From positions 1 through 29,320 of the forward strand of contig JBQTIB010000199.1 in NCBI GenBank assembly GCA_052389435.1: a DNA stretch of 29,320 bases, given 5' to 3'. Positions within the stretch are counted from its first letter, which is position 1, and every line of letters starts with the position of its first letter. This DNA comes from JBQTKD01 sp052389435. Lineage in GTDB: Bacteria > Actinomycetota > Actinomycetes > Sporichthyales > Sporichthyaceae. Below the pieces are notes generated by a model. The model ran no database searches and was not told the origin of the DNA. It was given only the letters and a program-made list of their open reading frames with translations. This document shows, one piece after another, positions 16,313-23,348 of the stretch. The translations under genes and the position numbers were made by a program.

Positions 16313-16337
16313 TGTCAATCTGTGATCGGGGGTGATC
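16313..16337 (-). promoter_or_regulatory. TTGACA promoter element and GATCAC direct repeats
   Basis: On the minus strand TTGACA (16318-16313) is followed at 19 bp by GAAAAT, which would start transcription at about the ATG 16282. Just upstream are two copies of GATCAC exactly 10 bp apart (16337-16332 and 16327-16322), one helical turn, as for a regulator site. Confidence 0.45.
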
Positions 16338-16370
16338 TGAGACTTTGCCCAGGAAGACGTCCAGGGCGGG

Positions 16371-16994
16371 TCAGTGCCCGCGCCGGAGCCACTCTTCGAG
16401 GTGGGGCGCCTCGGCGCCGACGGTGGTCGCGTCGCCGTGACCGGTCCGCACGACGGTTTCCGGGGGCAGCGACAGGATCCGGCCCTCGATCGACTCGACG
16501 ATCGTCTCGAAGCTCGAAAACGACCGGCCCGTCGCGCCGGGGCCGCCCTTGAACAGGGTGTCGCCGGTGAAGATCGTCCCGAGATCGGGCGCGTACAGGC
16601 ACGTCGAGCCGGGGGAGTGACCCGGCGTCACCAGGGCGTGCAGGTCCACCCCGCCCACCCGCAGGACCTGGCCGTCGGTCAACTCGCCGTCGGGCTTGCG
16701 GTCGGGGTGCGTCATCGCCCAGAGCGGAGCCTCGTTCGCGTTCAACAGGATCGGAGCGCCGAGACGATCGGCCAGGGTGGGCGCGGAGTTCACGTGGTCG
16801 TCGTGGGCGTGCGTGCACACGATCGCCACGACCCGGCGGCCGGCGACGGCGGCGACGATCGCGTCCGGGTCGTGCGCGGCGTCGATCACGATCACCTCGC
16901 GCTCGTCGCCGACGATCCACACGTTGTTGTCCACGTCCCACGTTCCGCCGTCGAGGGAGAACGTCCCGGAGGTGACCAGGTGGTCGATCCCCAT
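16371..16994 (-). CDS. Metallo-beta-lactamase-fold hydrolase next to mscR
   Basis: This 207-residue metal-dependent hydrolase has His62-x-His64-x-Asp66-His67, a Pro-Gly-His-Ser-Pro-Gly-Ser motif, Phe-Thr-Gly-Asp-Thr-Leu-Phe and a final Thr-Gly-His-Gly, the full di-metal site of the glyoxalase II-like family. Its ATG overlaps the mscR stop (TGATG), so the two are translated together. A gene of this family also follows mscR in Mycobacterium tuberculosis (Rv2260 after Rv2259). The likely role is hydrolysis of the mycothiol thioester produced by the dehydrogenase, as glutathione thioester hydrolases do, but that substrate is inferred. Confidence 0.92.
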   Translation of the reverse strand: MGIDHLVTSGTFSLDGGTWDVDNNVWIVGDEREVIVIDAAHDPDAIVAAVAGRRVVAIVCTHAHDDHVNSAPTLADRLGAPILLNANEAPLWAMTHPDRKPDGELTDGQVLRVGGVDLHALVTPGHSPGSTCLYAPDLGTIFTGDTLFKGGPGATGRSFSSFETIVESIEGRILSLPPETVVRTGHGDATTVGAEAPHLEEWLRRGH

Positions 16995-18085
16995 CAGAAA
17001 ACCACCACCGAGCGGAGCACGTCGCCGTGGTGCATGCGTTCGAACGCGGCCTCGACGTCCTCGAGGGCGATGGTCTCGGTGACGAAGTCCTGCAGGGGCA
17101 GGCGGCCCTGTAGGTGCAGGTCCACGAGCATGGGGAAGTCCCGGCTCGGCAGGCAGTCGCCGTACCAGGAGGACTTCAGCGCTCCGCCGCGGCCGAAGTA
17201 CTCGATCAGTGGCAGTTCGGGCACCAGCATGTCCGGCGTCGGCACCCCGACGAGCACGACGGTCCCGGCCAGGTCGCGAGCGAAGAACGCCTGCTTCCAG
17301 GTCTCCGGGCGACCCACCGCGTCGACCACGACGTCCGCCCCGAAGCCGCCGGTCGCCTCCCTGATGGCCTCGACGGCGTCGACGTTCTTCGAGTTCACCG
17401 TGTGCGTGGCACCGAAGCGGCGGGCGGTTTCGAGCTTGCGGTCGTCGACGTCGACGGCGACGATCGTGCTCGCCCCGGCCAACAGCGCACCGGCGATGGC
17501 CCCTGCGCCCACGCCGCCGCAGCCGATGACCGCGATGGAGTCGCCGCGGCCGATCCCGCCGGTGTTGATCGCGGCGCCGATGCCGGCCATCACGCCGCAC
17601 CCGAGCAGCCCGGCGACCTCCGGCTTGACCGCCGGGTTGACCTTCGTGCACTGGCCCGCGGCGACCAGGGTCTTCTCGGCGAAGGCGCCGATCCCCAGGG
17701 CGGGGGAGAGCTCCTGGCCCGTGGAGGCCAGCGTCATCTTCTGCGTGGCGTTGTGGGTGGCGAAGCAGTACTGCGGCTTGCCCTTCGCACAGGATCGGCA
17801 CTGCCCGCACACGGCGCGCCAGTTCAGGATCACGAAGTCCCCGGGTGCCACCTCGGTCACCCCGGCGCCGACGGCCTCCACGACTCCCGCGGCCTCGTGG
17901 CCGAGCAGGAACGGAAACTCGTCGTTGATCCCGCCCTCGCGGTAGTGCAGGTCGGTGTGGCACACCCCGCAGGCCTGAACGGCGACGACCGCCTCGCCCG
18001 GACCCGGATCGGGGATCAGGATCGTTTCGATGCCGACGGGCTTGCCCCGCTCCAGCGCGACGACTCCGCGAACCTGCTGTGGCAT
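16994..18085 (-). CDS. mscR: S-(hydroxymethyl)mycothiol dehydrogenase / S-nitrosomycothiol reductase
   Basis: This 363-residue zinc-dependent, NAD-linked medium-chain dehydrogenase oxidises the formaldehyde-mycothiol adduct and can reduce S-nitrosomycothiol. The catalytic zinc ligands are Cys42 (Gly-Val-Cys-His-Thr-Asp), His63-Glu64 and Cys163. The structural zinc site is Cys93, 96, 99 and 107. The Rossmann motif Gly-Cys-Gly-Gly-Val-Gly is at about 188-193. Length and N-terminus (ATG with GGAGG five bases upstream) fit the mycobacterial enzyme closely. It is coupled to the downstream MBL hydrolase. Confidence 0.93.
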   Translation of the reverse strand: MPQQVRGVVALERGKPVGIETILIPDPGPGEAVVAVQACGVCHTDLHYREGGINDEFPFLLGHEAAGVVEAVGAGVTEVAPGDFVILNWRAVCGQCRSCAKGKPQYCFATHNATQKMTLASTGQELSPALGIGAFAEKTLVAAGQCTKVNPAVKPEVAGLLGCGVMAGIGAAINTGGIGRGDSIAVIGCGGVGAGAIAGALLAGASTIVAVDVDDRKLETARRFGATHTVNSKNVDAVEAIREATGGFGADVVVDAVGRPETWKQAFFARDLAGTVVLVGVPTPDMLVPELPLIEYFGRGGALKSSWYGDCLPSRDFPMLVDLHLQGRLPLQDFVTETIALEDVEAAFERMHHGDVLRSVVVF

Positions 18086-18209
18086 GTCTTCCTCCGTGAT
18101 CGACGACCACGGGCGAGGCTACGGGAGCGGTCTGGCAGGGCGTGGACTCACCCGCTCGAGGCGAGCCTCCGCCGGTGTCGATCGAGGAGTTGCCCGTTGC
18201 CGGCGGAGC

Positions 18210-19313
18210 TCAGGTGCTCCCCCGAGGGCCTGTCGTGGCGCCGAGCCACTCCACGAGCAGCACCGTGGCGTCGTCGTGCAGGGTTCCGCCCTGCTGCTCC
18301 AGGACGGCCTGAGTCAGCCGCCGGGTGACTTCTTCGGGCGGCCTGGCGAGCAGTGCCTCGCGACCCCACAGGTCGGCCAACCGCTCTTCGCCGAGGCCCT
18401 CGCCGCCGGGGCTGCCCTCCACGACGCCGTCGGTGAACATCAACAGGCTGTCGCCCGGCTGGAGGGCCTCCGAGTGCACGACCGCGGCGGCACCGCGAAT
18501 GCCGAAGGGCACGGCTCGCGGGCACGTCAGCTCGCCCACCACGCGTTGCCCGCGCATCAGCAGAGGCCGTGGATGCCCGGCGCAGGTCCATTCCAATCGC
18601 CCGGTCGGCAGATGCAGACGCAGCAGCACCCCGGTGACGAAGCCGTGGCCCTCGCAGTGCGCGGCAACGGCGGCGTCGATCGCGTCCGCCACCTGCGCCA
18701 GACCGAGGCCGCTGCGACGGCCGTGCCGGAACGCCCCGACGGCGACCGTTGTCATCAAGGTGGCAGGCAGGTCGTGACCCATCCCGTCGAACAGTGCCGC
18801 GTGCAGCCAATCTCCGTTGAGCACGTGGTCGAAGGCGTCTCCGGCGACCTCGTAGGCGGGCTCCAGCATGCCGCTGCTCACCACCGACGGGCCGCGCAGC
18901 GTGATGGCCGGCAGCAGGTCCCACTGCATGCCCGCCGCCACGGACATCGGCCGGCCGCGACGGCGCAGCCCGAACACGTCGGTGTACCGCGCGGCGCCCG
19001 CCACCAGCAGCCCGACGAACCGACCCACCTCCGCCGCACGGGAGAGTGCATGCGGATCGGCGCCGGGCAGGGTCAGGGCCAGCACTCCGATGCGGTCGGC
19101 GTGCTCGACCACCGGCACCCAGACCCGCGTGCCGTTCTCCCGCTCTGCGGTCACCGGTGCACCCGTGCGGAAACATCGCCCGGCCATCGTCGTGGCGATG
19201 TCCTGCTCCTCGACGGCTCCGTCCTCGCAGGCCCAGTCCTGGTCGCGCCAGGCCTCGGCCATCAGCAGCGGCTGGAGCACCAGTTGGGCGAAGTCGGCCA
19301 GGTAGATCGCCAC
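18210..19313 (-). CDS. SpoIIE/PP2C-type serine phosphatase
   Basis: This 367-residue frame has an N-terminal GAF-like sensor region (~1-115) and a C-terminal SpoIIE/RsbU phosphatase domain. The phosphatase metal motifs are visible: Phe-Asp-Gly-Met-Gly-His-Asp, Cys-Ala-Gly-His-Pro-Arg-Pro, Phe-Thr-Asp-Gly-Val-Val-Glu, and His-Asp-Asp-Ala-Thr-Val-Leu. Such proteins dephosphorylate anti-anti-sigma factors in stress-response switches; the partner is not here. The frame's own start (GTG 19313) falls inside a predicted strand (Val-Ala-Ile-Tyr-Leu-Ala-Asp-Phe) and has no ribosome site. The natural N-terminus is in another frame just upstream, so a frameshift is likely. Confidence 0.85.
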   Translation of the reverse strand: MAIYLADFAQLVLQPLLMAEAWRDQDWACEDGAVEEQDIATTMAGRCFRTGAPVTAERENGTRVWVPVVEHADRIGVLALTLPGADPHALSRAAEVGRFVGLLVAGAARYTDVFGLRRRGRPMSVAAGMQWDLLPAITLRGPSVVSSGMLEPAYEVAGDAFDHVLNGDWLHAALFDGMGHDLPATLMTTVAVGAFRHGRRSGLGLAQVADAIDAAVAAHCEGHGFVTGVLLRLHLPTGRLEWTCAGHPRPLLMRGQRVVGELTCPRAVPFGIRGAAAVVHSEALQPGDSLLMFTDGVVEGSPGGEGLGEERLADLWGREALLARPPEEVTRRLTQAVLEQQGGTLHDDATVLLVEWLGATTGPRGST

Positions 19314-19440
19314 CTGGGAACCGCCCCATGGGGGCCACCACCGCTTCGAGCAGCCCGGTCAGCTCGCCGGGGGCGGTGTGCCCGAAAGACTCGATCGCCC
19401 GGGCGTAGTCCGGAACCTCGGCCCGCGAGTGATCGTCCAC
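19314..19440 (-). pseudogene. Frameshifted N-terminal segment of the SpoIIE phosphatase
   Basis: From GTG 19440, which has a GAGG just upstream, a second minus-strand frame encodes about 40 residues ending Leu-Leu-Glu-Ala-Val-Val-Ala-Pro-Met-Gly. This is the helix that normally leads into the Ile-Tyr-Leu-x-Asp-Phe strand at the start of the phosphatase frame above. Loss of one base around 19316-19325 (for instance one C of the minus-strand CCC run) would join the two frames into a protein of about 408 residues. Confidence 0.6.
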
Positions 19441-19864
19441 GGGCCTCGCCCTCGTTCCCAACCCCGCGGGGACCCGGCCGGATCGGCGGGCCTTGCGCCC
19501 CACGATAGTCGCGGCGCCGTGCGGCGGTACCCAAGGGGTTCAGGAGGCCGCCGCCGTTGTGGGTCGTTCGGGGCTATCGGCTCGTCTCCGGGGAGTACGG
19601 GGCGGTCAACGGACTTCGCGTTCGCTGTCGGCACGGGGGAAGTCAAGGCCGAGTTCTTCCGGCACGCGATTGTCATGTGCGCGAAGCCCACCCGTGCGGC
19701 AGGGCGAAGGACAGCTCCCGCCGAGACACGGTCCGCGAGTTCCAACGGCAGGTGCTGAAGGAGTTCGGTCTCGTCCCCAAGGGCGCCTACGACTCCTGAT
19801 GCGCCCGGGGTCAAGATTGTCTCCGTCCGGTCCTCCGGCGCACTCCCGTTGCGCACATGGGAAA
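19441..19864. other. Poorly coding interval between SpoIIE gene and hypB
   Basis: No gene can be called with confidence here. The stretch is less GC-biased than its surroundings, has no repeats of note, and presumably holds the promoter of the minus-strand phosphatase gene. A weak plus-strand frame (19557-19799) is described separately. Confidence 0.5.
19557..19799 (+). other. Possible decayed or frameshifted small gene
   Basis: A TTG-started 80-codon frame with AGGAGG nine to ten bases upstream ends in a convincingly codon-biased stretch (from ~19736: Glu-Phe-Gln-Arg-Gln-Val-Leu-Lys-Glu-Phe-Gly-Leu-Val-Pro-Lys, with nearly all codons ending in G or C). The middle (~19611-19695) is instead codon-biased in the +1 frame (Thr-Asp-Phe-Ala-Phe-Ala-Val-Gly, then Lys-Ala-Glu-Phe-Phe-Arg-His). 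This pattern suits a short gene broken by compensating indels. I do not recognise the product. Confidence 0.25.
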
Positions 19865-20620
19865 TCAGCCGCCTGCCGAGGCGAGCCAGTCGCACCACCG
19901 GGGGACGCCTTCGCCGGTGCGGGCGCTGACCTCGATCGTCCGCGCCGTCGGGTTGACCTGCCTGAGGTTGCGGTGGAAGAGGTTCAGGTCGAAGTCCAGG
20001 TGCGGCAGCAGGTCGATCTTGTTGACCACGACGACGTCCACCGCGCGGAACATCACCGGGTACTTCAGCGGCTTCTCCTCGCCCTCGGTGATCGCGTAGA
20101 CCATCGCCTTTGCGTGCTCCCCCACGTCGAACTCGGCGGGGCAGACGAGATTGCCGACGTTCTCCACCACCAGCAGGTCGAGGTCGGCCACCGGCAACCT
20201 CGTCAGCGCGGAGCGCACCATGGGGGCGTCGAGGTGGCACTCGCCGCCGAAGCCGTGGCCGGTGTTGACCAGTTCCACCACGGCCCCGAGGCCCGCGAGG
20301 CGGTCCGCGTCCAGGCTCGTTTCGATGTCGCCCTCCACGATCCCGATCCGCAGACGGTGGCCCAGGGCGATCAGGGTCTCGCGCAGCAGTGCGGTCTTGC
20401 CGGCGCCGGGGGAGGACATGAGGTTGACGCAGCGGACGCCCGCCGCTTCCAGGTCGGCGCGGTTGGCGGCGGCGATGCGATCGTTCTCGTCGAAGATGCG
20501 CTCCAGCACGGCGAGCCGATCGGTGCCGGTCGCGTAGCCGGAGTGGTCCCCGTGGTCGTGGTCGTGGTCGTGCGCGTGGCTGTGCTCGGTGCCGTCGTCG
20601 TGGCGGTGAAAGCGGCCCAT
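19865..20620 (-). CDS. hypB: Hydrogenase nickel-incorporation GTPase HypB
   Basis: This 251-residue GTPase delivers nickel to the hydrogenase large subunit together with HypA. The N-terminus (residues 5-26) holds nine histidines alternating with Asp, a metal-storage stretch. Then come the P-loop (Ser-Ser-Pro-Gly-Ala-Gly-Lys-Thr, ~69-76), Glu-Gly-Asp-Ile-Glu-Thr, the G-domain metal site Cys128-His129 in Gly-Glu-Cys-His-Leu-Asp, and the base-recognition motif Asn-Lys-Ile-Asp. A few residues (Phe-Gly-Gly-Glu) sit between Thr-Gly and Cys-His compared with the E. coli protein. It is the last gene of the regulator-hypA-hypB group, with a 24-bp gap to hypA and GAGGAGG ten bases before its ATG. Confidence 0.96.
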   Translation of the reverse strand: MGRFHRHDDGTEHSHAHDHDHDHGDHSGYATGTDRLAVLERIFDENDRIAAANRADLEAAGVRCVNLMSSPGAGKTALLRETLIALGHRLRIGIVEGDIETSLDADRLAGLGAVVELVNTGHGFGGECHLDAPMVRSALTRLPVADLDLLVVENVGNLVCPAEFDVGEHAKAMVYAITEGEEKPLKYPVMFRAVDVVVVNKIDLLPHLDFDLNLFHRNLRQVNPTARTIEVSARTGEGVPRWCDWLASAGG

Positions 20621-20644
20621 CTGCGCTGCGCCTCCTCGGTCGAC

Positions 20645-20986
20645 CTACACGGGGGCGAGGTCCAGGGCGACCACCTCGAACTCTTCGCCGGTCAGCACGC
20701 AGACGTCGAAACCTCCGCAGGCCCCGCAGCTCAGCGAGGGCGGAAACGCGACGGCGGTCCGAGTCCCGCACCCGCGGCAGTCCAGGACCGCGTCGACCAG
20801 GTCCAGGTCCAGGCTCGCTCCCGCCAGATCGGTGTCCTCGACGAGCATCGACCAGCAGAACTCGAGCGCGTCCGGCACGACCTGACGCAACTGACCCACT
20901 CTCAGATGGACGACCTCGACGCGCCGATCGCCCGCGCGGCGGGCGGCGATGTCGGCGATCGCCGCGCAGAGCGAGAGTTCATGCAC
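20645..20986 (-). CDS. hypA: Hydrogenase nickel chaperone HypA
   Basis: This 113-residue metallochaperone works with HypB. The N-terminal Met-His2-Glu3 is the nickel-binding site. The zinc site is formed by two CxxC pairs, Cys70/Cys73 and Cys87/Cys90, with the usual 13-residue spacing. Its ATG lies inside the end of the regulator gene (8-bp overlap), so its translation is coupled to the regulator. Confidence 0.96.
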   Translation of the reverse strand: MHELSLCAAIADIAARRAGDRRVEVVHLRVGQLRQVVPDALEFCWSMLVEDTDLAGASLDLDLVDAVLDCRGCGTRTAVAFPPSLSCGACGGFDVCVLTGEEFEVVALDLAPV

Positions 20987-21398
20987 GACGCGCCGCCCGC
21001 AGCCGCGCGGGCCGTTCCTCCACCGGCTCCAGGGTCCCGGCGAAGCGCATCAGCCGGGGCCGGGCGTTCGCGGTGACGCACGGCTCGGGCGATTCGCGCC
21101 GCGCCGCGGCGTCGTGCGCGGAGTCGTCGGGGACCCACCGCAGCGGGTCGTTGGTAAGCCCGAGCAGGAAGGTGACCGTGCAGTCCAACGCGACGGCCAT
21201 CTCCGGCAGGCGGCCGACGTCGATGCCCTGACCGTGCTCCATGGCCGAGAGCGTGCGGTTGGTGGTCGCGACGCCGAGACCGGCGAGGCGGTCCACGACG
21301 TCCTGCTGGGTCAGCCCAAGGCTGCGCCGCCGCTCGGCGATCTGCAGTGCGCAGACCCAGTGGCGCTGTCGGGAGAGGTCGTGCGGATGTGGTGTCAT
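20979..21398 (-). CDS. XRE-family helix-turn-helix regulator in the hyp operon
   Basis: This 139-residue DNA-binding protein has a Cro/CI-type helix-turn-helix at about residues 20-65 (Arg-Arg-Ser-Leu-Gly-Leu-Thr-Gln-Gln-Asp-Val, then Thr-Asn-Arg-Thr-Leu-Ser-Ala-Met-Glu-His-Gly) followed by the Leu-x-x-Met-Ala-x-Ala-Leu-Asp-Cys-Thr-Val segment. The C-terminal ~50 residues are Arg/Ala/Glu-rich and unrecognised. ATG 21398 is chosen over the upstream start at 21491 because the extra residues are Gly/Pro-rich and unlike the family. The overlap with hypA makes a role in hydrogenase regulation likely, but its target is not shown. Confidence 0.85.
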   Translation of the reverse strand: MTPHPHDLSRQRHWVCALQIAERRRSLGLTQQDVVDRLAGLGVATTNRTLSAMEHGQGIDVGRLPEMAVALDCTVTFLLGLTNDPLRWVPDDSAHDAAARRESPEPCVTANARPRLMRFAGTLEPVEERPARLRAARRA

Positions 21399-21510
21399 GT
21401 GCGCCTGCGCAATCGGCTGAGGATCTGCAGGTCCGCGGGGGCCGGGCGGAATTCGACGTCCAGTCAATCCCGCGGTGCCGGCTCTCGTCAACGCACCTTC
21501 GCCGGCAATT

Positions 21511-22065
21511 TCACGTTCTCGGCCCCAGTTCCAGGCGTACCTCGACGGTCACGGGATCGGACAGCTTCAACGCGCCCAGCAAGCCCTTGAACGGCTTGAT
21601 GCCGAACTCGGTCTGGACCACCGTCCCGGTTCCCTCCCAGCAGCCTTCGGCGACCTTCGAAACGCGAAGTCGGAACGGTCCCGACCGGCCGCGCAGGGTC
21701 AGGGTTCCCACGAGCACTCCGTGCGCGGGATCCGCCACCTCCACGGCGGTGGACGCGAAGGTCGCGGTCGGGTGCGACTGCGCCTCCAGGGTTTTCAGCG
21801 CGTCCCGGACGACCTTCGTGCGGTCCTCGTCGGACAGGGGCATGACGCCGCCGGTGGCTCCCGTGACCCGAAGCGAGTCGATCTGCACGGTCACCTCCAC
21901 CCGTGCGCCCGCCGGATCGGCGCCGTCGAGAGCCACCGTGCCCGTCCAGTCGGCGAAGGTGAGCTCGAGGTCGTGGCCCGCCTTCGCGGCCATGCCCTCG
22001 CGGGTCGTGCGCAGTCGGAGGTGGCCGTTGCCGGAACCGATCTCGTGTGCGTCCGCTGCTGCCAT
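21511..22065 (-). CDS. YceI-family protein
   Basis: This 184-residue protein has the YceI lipocalin-like barrel pattern: His-Leu-Arg-Leu-Arg-Thr-Thr-Arg-Glu-Gly near the start, Ala-Gly-His-Asp-Leu-Glu-Leu, a central Val-x-Val-x-Ile-Asp-Ser-Leu-Arg-Val, His-Pro-Thr-Ala-Thr-Phe, Gly-Thr-Leu-Thr-Leu-Arg-Gly and an Ile-Lys-Pro-Phe-Lys-Gly end. Family members bind isoprenoid or other lipids; no signal peptide is seen, so it is probably cytoplasmic. ATG 22065 fits the family; an in-frame start at 22194 would add 43 unrelated residues through the repeat region. It is divergent from hhyS and 112 bp upstream of the regulator gene on the same strand. Confidence 0.85.
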   Translation of the reverse strand: MAAADAHEIGSGNGHLRLRTTREGMAAKAGHDLELTFADWTGTVALDGADPAGARVEVTVQIDSLRVTGATGGVMPLSDEDRTKVVRDALKTLEAQSHPTATFASTAVEVADPAHGVLVGTLTLRGRSGPFRLRVSKVAEGCWEGTGTVVQTEFGIKPFKGLLGALKLSDPVTVEVRLELGPRT

Positions 22066-22072
22066 GGGCGAC

Positions 22073-22078
22073 ACGGTA
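22073..22078 (-). promoter_or_regulatory. Candidate -10 for leaderless YceI transcript
   Basis: Minus-strand TACCGT ends seven bases before the YceI ATG, no ribosome site is visible, and no clear -35 was found. Confidence 0.35.
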
Positions 22079-22107
22079 GACCCTGGACCGACGACCTTCC
22101 CGCTCGC

Positions 22108-22130
22108 GGAATCCGGGAATCCAGGAATCC
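22108..22130. repeat. Three GGAATCC direct repeats, 8-bp period
   Basis: GGAATCC occurs at 22108-22114, 22116-22122 and 22124-22130, each one base apart. The block lies between the divergent YceI and hhyS genes, about 40-65 bp upstream of the predicted YceI transcription start. Confidence 0.8.
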
Positions 22131-22177
22131 GTAGGTCGCCCTTTCCGGACTCGTCGCGCATTCCGATTCTGCGAAGC

Positions 22178-22202
22178 AATTCCTCTTTCTGCAAAGGGAA
22201 TT
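22178..22202. repeat. AATTCC/GGAATT hairpin in hhyS upstream region
   Basis: AATTCC-T-CTTT pairs with AAAG-GGAATT (10 pairs, one bulged T) around a CTGC loop. It is AT-rich in contrast to its surroundings and lies just before the predicted hhyS promoter. Confidence 0.65.
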
Positions 22203-22209
22203 CGGTCTA

Positions 22210-22237
22210 TTGCCAATTGCGCAATCGAGCGTAGAGT
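22210..22237 (+). promoter_or_regulatory. Predicted hhyS promoter with palindrome in the spacer
   Basis: TTGCCA (22210-22215) and TAGAGT (22232-22237) are 16 bp apart. The spacer begins with the perfect palindrome ATTGCGCAAT (22216-22225), and ATTGC also occurs at 22209-22213. Transcription from here would leave a leader of about 54 nt with GAGGAGG nine bases before the hhyS ATG. The palindrome position suits a repressor operator. Confidence 0.5.
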
Positions 22238-22297
22238 TCCGGCCATTCCCTCGCCGACTCTCGTGCGGGGAGGTTCGCCTCGAGGAGGATCTCGGCG

Positions 22298-23344
<1,047 letters not shown>

Positions 23345-23348
23345 CCCG

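Noticed and set aside
19359..20771. Long minus-strand frame over hypB and the interval to the phosphatase
   Set aside because: Overlaps hypB in another frame and its product is an Arg-rich shadow without motifs.
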